Source: Nostoc sp. NMS7 (GTDB lineage Bacteria > Cyanobacteriota > Cyanobacteriia > Cyanobacteriales > Nostocaceae). Taken from it: a DNA stretch of 64,000 bases. The stretch covers positions 1 through 64,000 of the forward strand of contig NZ_JABXKJ010000244.1 of the NCBI RefSeq assembly GCF_017115085.1, read 5' to 3'. The notes beneath the pieces are model-generated. The model did no database searches. It was not told the DNA's origin and worked only from the letters and a program-made list of their open reading frames with translations. Of the stretch, positions 52,531 through 60,968 are shown piece by piece (the stretch's first letter is position 1; every line of letters begins with the position of its first letter). The position numbers were made by a program, and so were the translations under genes.

Positions 52531-53910
52531 ATGTTAGGACAGTTATTAGACGGACGTTATCAAGTTGTCCAGGTCTTAGGTAAAGGTGGATTCGGTCAAA
52601 CCTACATAGCCCAAGATACCCATCGCCCAGGTTTCCCGAAATGCGTTGTCAAACACCTTAAGCCCGTTACTCGTAGCCCTGAATTTCTCGAAATTGCTAG
52701 ACGACTATTTAACAGTGAGGCAGAAACACTAGAACAACTGGGCAACCATGACCAGATTCCTCGGCTTTTAGCCTATTTTGAAAGCAACCAAGAGTTCTTA
52801 TTGGTGCAAGAATTCATTGAAGGGCATACTCTGAAAGCGGAACTGTTCCCCAATCAACCTTGGACAGAAGAGAAAGTAATTCAACTGCTCCAACAGGTGT
52901 TGGGTATTCTACAATTTATTCACAGCCACAATGTTATCCATCGAGATATCAAGCCGGACAATATAATCAGGCGACAACAAGACGGCAAGTTAGTGCTGAT
53001 TGACTTTGGCGCAGTTAAACAAGTCCAAACGCAACTGCTTACAGTTGCAGGGCACACGGGGGCTACTATTATCATTGGCACCCCAGGATATATGTCTACA
53101 GAACAGGGGCAAGGTAAGCCCCGCCCCAACAGCGATATTTATTCCTTGGGGATTATTGGTATTCAATCGCTGACAGGGTTACATCCGATAAACTTTCAGG
53201 AAGACCCAGATACAGGAGAAATTTCTTGGCAGCACCAAGCTAACGTCAGTTCTGGGTTGGCATCTGTGCTATCTAAGATGGTGCTACATCACTTCAAACA
53301 GCGCTATCAGTCTGCGGCTGAAGTTCTACAGGCGCTTAAGCATCTGGATACTAAAGTAGAAGCACAATTAACTCAACCACCATCTTTTATACAACCGCCT
53401 CAAGCTTCACTTTCTCAACAAAACTCAATTGGATATTCGTCTGCTTGTATCCTGTCTCCAGAAAATTACAGTCGGCTGGAAACAATTCTCTTAGAATTTG
53501 TCGGCCCCGTTGCCTCAAGATTACTACGACAAGTTGCAGCATCAGCGCCCAACCGCGAAGAATTAATTAGTCAATTGGCCGTTCATCTTCGAGGAAATCA
53601 ACAAATTGATTTTAAGAAGAAAACAATGTTTGTACTAGAGAAATCTACTCTATTCCAGGAAGTTACTGTTAAATCTGAAACTAAGTCAAATAATTTACCA
53701 AGCCCAGAACTTCAAGTAATCAGCGATAGCTTTGTGCATCAGTGCGAGCGGGAATTGGCTGATTTAATTGGGCCAATAGCTAAGTTCTTAGTCCAAAAAG
53801 CTGTGAGGTCTTCTGGACAAATTTCTCGTGCAGAATTTGTGAAAGTTTTAGCATCACAAATTCCCGATCCTCAAAAAGCTTTGCAATTTCAGCAGCGCCT
53901 ACTCTCTTAA
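52531..53910 (+). CDS. Serine/threonine protein kinase with duplicated C-terminal domain
   Basis: The 459-residue kinase has the Gly loop LGKGGFGQTYIAQD, catalytic loop VIHRDIKPDNII, DFG motif VLIDFGAVK, and GTPGYMSTEQ as the end of the activation segment. The kinase domain spans about 1-270. The remainder (about 310-459) has no membrane helix and contains two copies of a roughly 50-residue module: LEFVGPVASRLLRQVAASAP and ADLIGPIAKFLVQKAVRSSG, each followed by (I/L)SQL/LASQI and a hydrophobic helix. Such modules are found in other cyanobacterial kinases, probably for oligomerisation. It is orphan, with an empty 240-base gap upstream. Confidence 0.85.
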   Translation: MLGQLLDGRYQVVQVLGKGGFGQTYIAQDTHRPGFPKCVVKHLKPVTRSPEFLEIARRLFNSEAETLEQLGNHDQIPRLLAYFESNQEFLLVQEFIEGHTLKAELFPNQPWTEEKVIQLLQQVLGILQFIHSHNVIHRDIKPDNIIRRQQDGKLVLIDFGAVKQVQTQLLTVAGHTGATIIIGTPGYMSTEQGQGKPRPNSDIYSLGIIGIQSLTGLHPINFQEDPDTGEISWQHQANVSSGLASVLSKMVLHHFKQRYQSAAEVLQALKHLDTKVEAQLTQPPSFIQPPQASLSQQNSIGYSSACILSPENYSRLETILLEFVGPVASRLLRQVAASAPNREELISQLAVHLRGNQQIDFKKKTMFVLEKSTLFQEVTVKSETKSNNLPSPELQVISDSFVHQCERELADLIGPIAKFLVQKAVRSSGQISRAEFVKVLASQIPDPQKALQFQQRLLS

Positions 53911-54016
53911 TTTTTTCACTCATACAAATTTTGCAAAAAATGCAACACATGCGTAAGTTGTGTTTAGCTTGACTCTTTCATAATCCAAAATCTAAAATCT
54001 AAAATCCAAAATGGTG

Positions 54017-54931
54017 TTAGTCCTGGCTATTCAGCATCTCCAAAGCTATTTTTAAGCTAGATTTCATCCGATTAAATGCTTCTGCTAACCCGCCAATTTC
54101 ATCATTAGAGCTTTCTTCAAAATCTGCGCTCATATCACCAACACTAACTTTTTGGGCGATTTTTTCTATTTTTCTGATGCGCTGAATCACATATTTTTTG
54201 ATTAAGAAGTTAATTAAGAATACTATGCTCGCAAAGATAGTAACTAAAACTCCCATTATCAATGTCCAAGTCCGTTTGGCATTGGCAAAAATCTCTTGGG
54301 AAGGAACAGAGATTATTTGGGCAGAAACAATCTGATTGAGTTGCCAGCCAAAACCATTTTCCGATCCATAAGTTACCAACTGACTCTTAGGAGCCTGATC
54401 TGGTGTAGAATGACATCGCAAGCATTCCGCTTGTGTAATCTTTAGTGGTTGTGCAATATAAAATACTTCGCCTTGTGACAAGTTACGAAACCCTGTAATT
54501 TCTAGAGTCTTGGAGTCGTTGCGAAAACGCTCTACAAGTTGAGTTTCAAAATTATCAGCTTTATCAGCTAAATTAGTTGGATTAAGTGTTGCATCCTTAT
54601 GAAAAAAGTTTTTATATTCAGGCTTTTTCCGAAAATTTTCAAAAACCTCTTTAGAGGAAAAATTTGGTACTACTTCGGGTATGAACGTTGGATTAGTATC
54701 TACTCTAGGTTCTAATAGGGGATTTATACGATCTTGTGTATAATCTCTAACTGCGTTCACCATTTGGATGAGAATCTGCGCTTGAGAAGCTACTTCATTT
54801 TGCGCTCTCCCCTGAAGTACACTGGATAAGGCAACGCCACTCCCCACAATACTGACTATGAAAACTAATATTAAAAGGAAGTTAAATTTAGCACCTATTT
54901 TTAAGTTTTTTAACGTAATGTTGCTTAACAT
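54017..54931 (-). CDS. DUF3365 (Tll0287-like) heme sensor with HAMP domain
   Basis: The 304-residue protein has a membrane helix at about 17-39 and a periplasmic DUF3365 domain with a single heme-binding motif C170-L-R-C-H174 (AECLRCHSTPDQAP). A second membrane helix lies at about 224-245 and a HAMP domain at about 245-297 (RIRKIEKIAQKVSVGDMSAD). It stops right after HAMP, so it lacks any kinase or cyclase output. Tll0287 is a structurally known c-type heme protein proposed as a redox sensor. The divergent PhnD-like gene begins 182 bases away. Confidence 0.85.
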   Translation of the reverse strand: MLSNITLKNLKIGAKFNFLLILVFIVSIVGSGVALSSVLQGRAQNEVASQAQILIQMVNAVRDYTQDRINPLLEPRVDTNPTFIPEVVPNFSSKEVFENFRKKPEYKNFFHKDATLNPTNLADKADNFETQLVERFRNDSKTLEITGFRNLSQGEVFYIAQPLKITQAECLRCHSTPDQAPKSQLVTYGSENGFGWQLNQIVSAQIISVPSQEIFANAKRTWTLIMGVLVTIFASIVFLINFLIKKYVIQRIRKIEKIAQKVSVGDMSADFEESSNDEIGGLAEAFNRMKSSLKIALEMLNSQD

Positions 54932-55112
54932 AACCTAACCAACGAAGGTGGTATCTGAGTTTCTCTAATATTTATTTATACCTGTTAGAAAGCATCTCAA
55001 CAATATTTAAATAAATATTAATGTTTTGCTGCAACATAACCTATTTAGGCAGCAGTCAAACTTATCTAAATTAGCCCTGAAAGCCAAGTTATTTTCTTAA
55101 CCATAATTAGTA

Positions 55113-55967
55113 ATGTTTTTGCGATTTTCCCGTCGTTTCTTTCTGTTTAATCTGTTAGGTTTGACATTTGCTGCCTGCCAATCACCAAAGGAGTTTGAGG
55201 GCACGTTAACTGTTGGTGTAATTAACTATGGTGGAGGTGAACAGATAATTAACCAATATGCTAAATTCAATAGTTACTTGGGTGAAAAGACAAATGCATA
55301 TATTCAGCTAGAGCCTGTTTTTAATGAAAATAGAGCGGTTGAGCGTCTTCAGGCTCGTGCTTGGTCATTGGTATTTGCTCCACCGGGTTTAGCGGCTATT
55401 GCGATCGCACGCTACCAATATGTTCCTCTGTTTCCTTTAATAGGTATTAATAATTTACGTTCAATTTTCGTTGTTCGCAAAGACAATCCCATAACTAACT
55501 TGAAACAACTAGAAGGTCAAATAGTCGCTTTAGGGCAGTTAGGTTCAGCAACAGGATATTATTTTCCACTTTACAATCTTTATGGTACAACACTGGCAGA
55601 AATAGTCTTTGCACCCACACCCAAAGCCGCGCTGCAATTGGTAGCTGAAGGAAAAGCGATCGCTTGTGCTGTCTCGGAGGCTGAATTAAGTCTCTACGGT
55701 TCACAGTTAGACCCAACCGAATTCCGCATACTATTTAAAGACCCTCACTATGTACCATTAGGTGTAGTCTTAATTGGGCCTAATGTAGAACGTAATCGTC
55801 AAGAGTTTATCCACAAAGTGATGAGTGATTCGCCTTCAGGTTTAGCTCAAGAAGTGGGGTATGTACCCAATGGACAAGTACCAGATTATAAATACATGAT
55901 TTCTCTGGTTGATCGAGTAAGCTCGATTAGTTCCAAGCTGGAAAAAAAGCCTGTTCGTTTATTTTAA
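55113..55967 (+). CDS. PhnD-like substrate-binding lipoprotein
   Basis: The 284-residue protein has an N-terminal signal with lipobox LTFAAC (Cys22), and the periplasmic-binding fold of phosphate/phosphonate (PhnD) proteins: LTVGVINYGGGEQIINQYAK, WSLVFAPPGLAAIAIARYQY, NITNLKQLEGQIVALGQLGS in part. There is no ABC permease or ATPase nearby, so it may act as a sensor's ligand-binding subunit. It is divergent from the DUF3365-HAMP gene, which is the obvious partner candidate. It is slightly short at the C-terminus compared with typical 300-residue members. Confidence 0.8.
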   Translation: MFLRFSRRFFLFNLLGLTFAACQSPKEFEGTLTVGVINYGGGEQIINQYAKFNSYLGEKTNAYIQLEPVFNENRAVERLQARAWSLVFAPPGLAAIAIARYQYVPLFPLIGINNLRSIFVVRKDNPITNLKQLEGQIVALGQLGSATGYYFPLYNLYGTTLAEIVFAPTPKAALQLVAEGKAIACAVSEAELSLYGSQLDPTEFRILFKDPHYVPLGVVLIGPNVERNRQEFIHKVMSDSPSGLAQEVGYVPNGQVPDYKYMISLVDRVSSISSKLEKKPVRLF

Positions 55968-56006
55968 GTTTGAGCATTTGTCATTCCCCACTCCCGATCA
56001 TCTTGC

Positions 56007-56777
56007 TCAAAAAAACAATTTGAATCGTGCTAACTGATTTTCAATGGTTCCTGTGAGAATTTGATTCAGTTCTGTGGTGTCTTGGAATTGCAAAATTTGC
56101 TGTGTCGGTAAGTCGAAGGGAAATTGCCCTTCAAAGTCGGGGCGTTGCATATGCGCTAATAGAATCTGTTCAGATCGTTTACTTTGGATGGCATAGCCAA
56201 TCTCAATACAGACATTCGGACTCGGAATTAGTTGAGGGGTTTCTTTAGCATCAATGCTAGCAATGGGCGTGGTGTCAGCGATAAACAACAAACTCTTACG
56301 GATTTTTCGCATGATCGTGCGGTTAATTCGGACAGTAGCACCAGTGGGACGAGAGGATTCTACTAATGTTAGGGGAAGGCGCGATCGCAAGTTTAAACTA
56401 TCTAAACTTTTTCGCAGTTCTTCTCTGAGAATATTCGTCGCTGCGGCATACTCAGTTTGATAGGATAAAAAAATCGTTGGTTCTAACTGAGCCAACACCG
56501 CCTGTTTGGTGAAATAAATTTCATGACTAATTAAGTCAATGTTAGCGACGCAATAGCCACCACTACCTTCAATATAAAATTCAATATTTTCCCCTTCCAG
56601 ATAGCGCCCAAACCAAGTTGATTTGTTAACTTCGTCACTTTCTTCTAAAAAGTCTGCTCGCAAGCCTGATTTGAGCAGGCTTTTTTTGCTTAAGCGAATG
56701 TCTGGCGGACGTTTTTCCAGTTCTGGAATCGGCTCGTAATCTTGTAGATACCACGCTCTCAGCGCAATAATTGACAT
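56007..56777 (-). CDS. TIR-like / nucleotide-binding domain protein
   Basis: The 256-residue protein has an N-terminal part (1-98) that I do not recognise, then a flavodoxin-like fold resembling TIR and related nucleotide-processing domains. First strand is TIFLSYQTEYAAATNILREE (101-120), then a charged helix, and strand KSLLFIADTTPI. The block SPNVCIEIGYA (186-196) contains Glu192 in the place of the catalytic Glu of TIR-type NADases. The end includes QFPFDLPTQQILQF, like the FPFDL signature of predicted nucleotide-binding proteins used in defence. It stands alone between divergent genes. Function is inferred; NAD cleavage is plausible but unproven. Confidence 0.5.
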   Translation of the reverse strand: MSIIALRAWYLQDYEPIPELEKRPPDIRLSKKSLLKSGLRADFLEESDEVNKSTWFGRYLEGENIEFYIEGSGGYCVANIDLISHEIYFTKQAVLAQLEPTIFLSYQTEYAAATNILREELRKSLDSLNLRSRLPLTLVESSRPTGATVRINRTIMRKIRKSLLFIADTTPIASIDAKETPQLIPSPNVCIEIGYAIQSKRSEQILLAHMQRPDFEGQFPFDLPTQQILQFQDTTELNQILTGTIENQLARFKLFF

Positions 56778-56994
56778 AAGGCGCTATTTAAACTCTTTCT
56801 CCCTATTCTACTTCGTATAATCTTACACCTAGAGGAGTCTCTATTTCAGACTTTTCTTTAAACAGCCAAACTTTTCAAATCATCAAAGCCGGAAACGGCC
56901 TATTTTGTTAAAAGCATACCATGATTAATTTGTACACTAGCGGGTGAGCCAAATCAACCTCACACTCAAAGCCGCAGGATGGAGCATCATCTAC

Positions 56995-59733
56995 TTAACT
57001 ATTTTGGCTGGAGGTTTTGGTGGGAATCTCAATCCAAAACTCTGTACCTTGGCCAGGTTCGGAAATGCACTCCATTGTTCCACCATGTTTTTCGACAATA
57101 ATCTGATAGCTAATTGACAGTCCCAGTCCTGTACCCTTACCCACAGGTTTAGTAGTGTAAAACGGGTCAAAAATTCGCTTTTTCACCTCTTCAGTCATTC
57201 CAGATCCATTGTCACTAATACGAATCAACAGACGAGAGTTGTCTGCTGAGATTCTAGTAGAGATGTGGATAGTGGGCACTTGGCATGGGTTATCCCCCTT
57301 GTCCCCCATGTCCCCCTTCTCTTCGGTTCCCATTCGCAGGGCATCTATGGCATTGCTGAGAATATTCATGAATACCTGATTCATTTGGCCAGCATAGCAT
57401 TGCACCCCTGGTATGTTGCCATATTCTTTGATTACCTTAATGTCGGGAAATTCCGCATTTGCTTTCAGCTGATGTTGCAAAATTAATAAGGTGTTGTCAA
57501 TGCCTTCATGTATGTCAACGCGCTTGTTTTCAGCCTCATCTAAGCGAGAAAAATTGCGTAATGACAGCACTATTGAGCGAATGCGATCGGTTCCTACTTG
57601 CATTGAGGTGATGATTTTCGGCAGGTCTTCTACCAAAAATTCAAAGTCCATTACTTTGATCGCAGTTCTAATTTCACTATGGGGATGGGGATAGTGTAGC
57701 TGGTAGAGACTTAAAATTTCTAGCAGTAGTTCGATGTAGTCACTGGCGTGGCACAGGTTCCCGTAGATAAAGTTAATGGGGTTGTTGATTTCGTGGGCGA
57801 CACCCGCCACCAACTGTCCTAAGCTGGACATTTTTTCGGTCTGAATCAATTTTGACTGTGTTTCTTGGAGTTGATGTAGGGTATGCTCTAACTGGGCAGC
57901 TTGATTTCTGGCTTCAGTTTCGGCATTAGAGGTTTGTTCGTAGAGTTGTGCTTGTTGAAGGGCGATCGCTGCCTGATCTGCTAACTGTTCCAATAAATCA
58001 ATTTCTGCATCCTGCCAATTTCTGGGAGCATCACACTGATGGGCAATTATTAAGCCCCATAGTTCCAGACCGATATTAATCGGAACTATTAAGTTTGCTT
58101 GCACTTGCAGACTTTGCAAAAACTCTCGATGACAATCATTTAAAGAAGCGGTTGAAACGTTGTTAATTGTCCGTACCGTGCCCTGAAAGGATAGACGCGT
58201 ATACTCATCAGGCAAACATTCTGCTGGTGCATTCAATCCCAAAACAGACTGCCAATTGCCATTAATCTCTTCCACAATCACTGATTTACTCTTCAGTTCA
58301 AAAATCAGGACTCGGTCTGAATTTAGCAGGGGACGGACTTCCCGAACGATGGATTGCAGGGTTGTCTGCAAGTCTAATGTGCGGCGAATCTGCTCTGTAA
58401 CTTGCTTGAGTACTTTGGTAGTCAGTAATGATTTTTCGAGTTCAGCAGTTTGCTCTTGCACCCGCAATTCTAAGTTGACATTCTGGGATTCTACCTGTTT
58501 ATACATTTTGTACTGCTCAATTGCCATTGAGAAATGCTCGGATAAAGCTTGTGCTAATAAGATTTCTTCCGGTTTCCACTCAGCTGATAGCCCCTTTTTT
58601 TTCTCCCGCCAAAGCTCAAAGGAAAGCTGGGGTAACAGTTGTCGCTGATTTTCTTCACATCGTCCCGCCCACAAGATTTCTGTTTCAAATTCCGGGCGAA
58701 AAATGCTTAATACACCAATAAACTTTTCGCGGTAATGTAGGGGAATCAACATGAGTCCGCGAATTTGAGTAGAACGGAACGCTAAAGCCAAAACTCGCAA
58801 ACGTGCTTCTTTGTAGAGGTCATCGGTTGCCCAAATATTACTTTGTTTACACTCAGCCATCCAGTTTTGCCATACCAGATGCTGTTCCAGAATACTGTTA
58901 TTTCCCTCATAGGGGAGTATCGGCTGGTCGCCCCAAGTGTATAGTTCCCGATTTTGTTCAATGTAAAGCCTGCCACCTACTGCACCCAAGGCAGTAATAA
59001 CTTCTTCTAACGCTTTCTGCAATTGGATGGTCGGTAGTTTATGCAATAGTGTGCTAACTCGGTTAATAGTAGCTTCTCGCTGTTGCTTGGCGATCGCTTG
59101 GGTGAGTAGATTACTTTGAGCGATCGCGATTGCTACTTGGTCAGTAACTTCCTGCAATACTTTAAGTTCCCCCTTCAAAATCTCTCGCGGTTGACTGTGG
59201 TGAGATACCAACAATCCCCACAATTTAGGCTTTGCCGATGGTTCTTGGAGGTCGGAATGTAAAATTGGCACTACCAACGAAGACTGCACGCCCATTGCCT
59301 TGAGATATTGAATATGGCACTGGTCTACCTGCCGATAGTGGATATTAGTTTGTAGACGTTTGCCAGTTTCTTTTGACTGTAGAGGTGATAGCCCGATCTT
59401 CCCGTTTGGCACATCCACAATCGAACGTTGCCCCACTAACAAAAACATCTCTCTGGCGGCTTCTGGAATATCATCAGTTGGAAAGCGCTGTCCCAATAAG
59501 GATGGCAGACGTTGCTGATCAATAGATTCAGCAATGACTTCACCACTACCATCAGCACCAAAGCGATACACTTTCACCCGATCTGCATCCAAAAATAAAC
59601 GCACTTGGCTAACGGTAGTCGTTAATATCTCTTGGAGATCGAGCGATCGCCTGATCTGTGTTGTCATCTTGTGCAGTAAACTTTCTTGGTCTAAGCTTTG
59701 CTGCAACTTGTTTGGTTTATCGGTAATTGTCAT
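56995..59733 (-). CDS. Cyanobacteriochrome-type histidine kinase with two bilin-binding GAF domains
   Basis: The 912-residue soluble kinase has three GAF domains. GAF1 (about 25-205) has Cys139-His140 in DQCHIQYLKAMGVQSSLVVP, the bilin attachment motif. GAF2 (about 225-410) is degenerate. GAF3 (about 440-595) has Cys534-His535 in LNDCHREFLQSLQVQANLIV, again the bilin motif. HisKA has His647 (SSLGQLVAGVAHEINNPINF). HATPase_c contains NILSNAIDAL, SDNGSGM, DPFYTTK and GKGTGLGLSI. A repeat-encoded insert EEKGDMGDKGDNPCQ lies between N box and the next strand. The protein should sense light colour through two chromophores. No response regulator is adjacent. Confidence 0.88.
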   Translation of the reverse strand: MTITDKPNKLQQSLDQESLLHKMTTQIRRSLDLQEILTTTVSQVRLFLDADRVKVYRFGADGSGEVIAESIDQQRLPSLLGQRFPTDDIPEAAREMFLLVGQRSIVDVPNGKIGLSPLQSKETGKRLQTNIHYRQVDQCHIQYLKAMGVQSSLVVPILHSDLQEPSAKPKLWGLLVSHHSQPREILKGELKVLQEVTDQVAIAIAQSNLLTQAIAKQQREATINRVSTLLHKLPTIQLQKALEEVITALGAVGGRLYIEQNRELYTWGDQPILPYEGNNSILEQHLVWQNWMAECKQSNIWATDDLYKEARLRVLALAFRSTQIRGLMLIPLHYREKFIGVLSIFRPEFETEILWAGRCEENQRQLLPQLSFELWREKKKGLSAEWKPEEILLAQALSEHFSMAIEQYKMYKQVESQNVNLELRVQEQTAELEKSLLTTKVLKQVTEQIRRTLDLQTTLQSIVREVRPLLNSDRVLIFELKSKSVIVEEINGNWQSVLGLNAPAECLPDEYTRLSFQGTVRTINNVSTASLNDCHREFLQSLQVQANLIVPINIGLELWGLIIAHQCDAPRNWQDAEIDLLEQLADQAAIALQQAQLYEQTSNAETEARNQAAQLEHTLHQLQETQSKLIQTEKMSSLGQLVAGVAHEINNPINFIYGNLCHASDYIELLLEILSLYQLHYPHPHSEIRTAIKVMDFEFLVEDLPKIITSMQVGTDRIRSIVLSLRNFSRLDEAENKRVDIHEGIDNTLLILQHQLKANAEFPDIKVIKEYGNIPGVQCYAGQMNQVFMNILSNAIDALRMGTEEKGDMGDKGDNPCQVPTIHISTRISADNSRLLIRISDNGSGMTEEVKKRIFDPFYTTKPVGKGTGLGLSISYQIIVEKHGGTMECISEPGQGTEFWIEIPTKTSSQNS

Positions 59734-60330
59734 TGTTTGTATGCAGGAGGACGAAGTATAATTTTATTTGTAATTGTCAGTGCCTTGGTTTTCATCCCAT
59801 TTCCCAAAATTCCTCCTACAAATGCGTTACTAGGGGCCAACATCTGTTGCAAATATTTTTGGAAAGGGATTAGAGGATATTTGATAATTATCAGAGATTT
59901 TCCTTGGTCGCCGTAGCTCCAGAAAGTTGATTTAGCAGAAGTTAAAACCCTTTAGTAAGTAGATGACCAAATACTTTCCAAAGATCCTCTCAAGTCTAAA
60001 ATTCATAAAATCTTAATCAGAGACACCCATTAATTTTATATTCTCAATCATCAAACTATTTCAGTGATATCACTCAATTGACTACTTTATGATTACTTTA
60101 AAATAAGAATATGTTGTGAGCATTTTTGCTTCTTGATTCAATTAATTATAGCTTTTCCTAATACGAATCAGGTAGAGCCTAACCTCACCGCGATAAAGCT
60201 GTGCTTTATCGCGGTTTTCGATTGCGTGAGGTACAGTTTTGACCTCTCTCCTTTTAGAAGAGAGGCTTTGAATTTTCCGCGTCTAATTGCTGATTTTCTG
60301 TTGAATCTAACTATTTTGCTCAAACTATTC
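59734..60330. other. Gap upstream of the cyanobacteriochrome kinase, with a strong hairpin
   Basis: No gene is convincing; the small frames seen on the plus strand lack ribosome sites. At 60188-60214 is a stem-loop with 12-bp arms, CCGCGATAAAGC-TGT-GCTTTATCGCGG, followed by TTTTCG. From 60240 to 60285 is a copy of the CTCTCTCC...GCTTTGAATTTTCC repeat also found at about 7020. Confidence 0.6.
60188..60214 (+). terminator. Strong stem-loop with TTTT tail
   Basis: The 12-bp perfect arms around TGT, followed by TTTT, fit an intrinsic terminator, but no upstream plus-strand gene is present. It may be repeat-derived or end a small RNA. Confidence 0.4.
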
Positions 60331-60795
60331 CTAAATTACTGTTAAAGATAATAAATTACGGATTTCTTCACGCACACTCATGAGAGTTTTACCGAGATGG
60401 TTTTGACCGGTTTTATTAGCACCACAGCCCCAAAAAGAATCGGTTGGGGAGTTTTCAATCAAAATCTCATCGCCTGTCCTCAAGAGAACTTCTCTAATAT
60501 CAGCATGAGTGAGAAACTTTTTGAGTACAGCTTCTCGCATAATTTGAGTTTTGACTAAATTCCAGTCTCGACGAAGTTGGCGATCGCTACATCTTCCCAA
60601 AGCGGCAGCTTCTTCTGGGGTAACGGCAGCATGGATGAGGGGTATAATTGCCGCATCTGTGCTACCTACAAACTTTTGCGCTTGATAATAATGTTCAACC
60701 GTTGGCCAGTAAGTATTCTGGATGTGGATGCAGTGGGGAGAAAAGTTAGAAAAACAGCCATAAGGCTGCCAAACTTTATAAAAGTAAATGGTCAT
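60331..60795 (-). CDS. NADAR family N-glycosidase-like protein
   Basis: The 154-residue protein is a full-length NADAR (YbiA/DUF1768) family member: GCFSNFSPHCIHIQNTYWPT, VEHYYQAQKFVGSTDA, and NLVKTQIMREAVLKKFL. The end shows TDSFWGCGANKTGQNHLGKT. Family members cleave N-glycosidic bonds, in some cases riboflavin precursors or ADP-ribosylated guanine in DNA. With the TIR-like gene nearby (56007-56777), an NAD or ADP-ribose theme is possible, but they are 3.5 kb apart and not in one operon. A MITE copy lies just upstream at 60870-60961. Confidence 0.9.
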   Translation of the reverse strand: MTIYFYKVWQPYGCFSNFSPHCIHIQNTYWPTVEHYYQAQKFVGSTDAAIIPLIHAAVTPEEAAALGRCSDRQLRRDWNLVKTQIMREAVLKKFLTHADIREVLLRTGDEILIENSPTDSFWGCGANKTGQNHLGKTLMSVREEIRNLLSLTVI

Positions 60796-60869
60796 TTGAA
60801 AATTGCTCTTTTATATATCAACTTCAGGGTACCCGAAAGTTTTATATTTCCAAACCCTTCATTTGTATC

Positions 60870-60961
60870 AGGACTTACGCAAACAATAGCCCAAAATAAC
60901 GATTTTTAGGTAGGGGCAATACATGAATTGCCCCTACCGTGTGTAGTTTTACGTAAGTCCT
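60870..60961. repeat. MITE with AGGACTTACG ends, copy B
   Basis: The left end AGGACTTACGCAAACAATAG (60870-60889) and the right end ACGTAAGTCCT (60951-60961) are inverted repeats. Read in reverse complement, the 92-bp element aligns with copy A at 48767-48880. It contains an internal hairpin, GTAGGGGCAATACATGAATT with GCCCCTAC. Confidence 0.8.
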
Positions 60962-60968
60962 AATTCAG

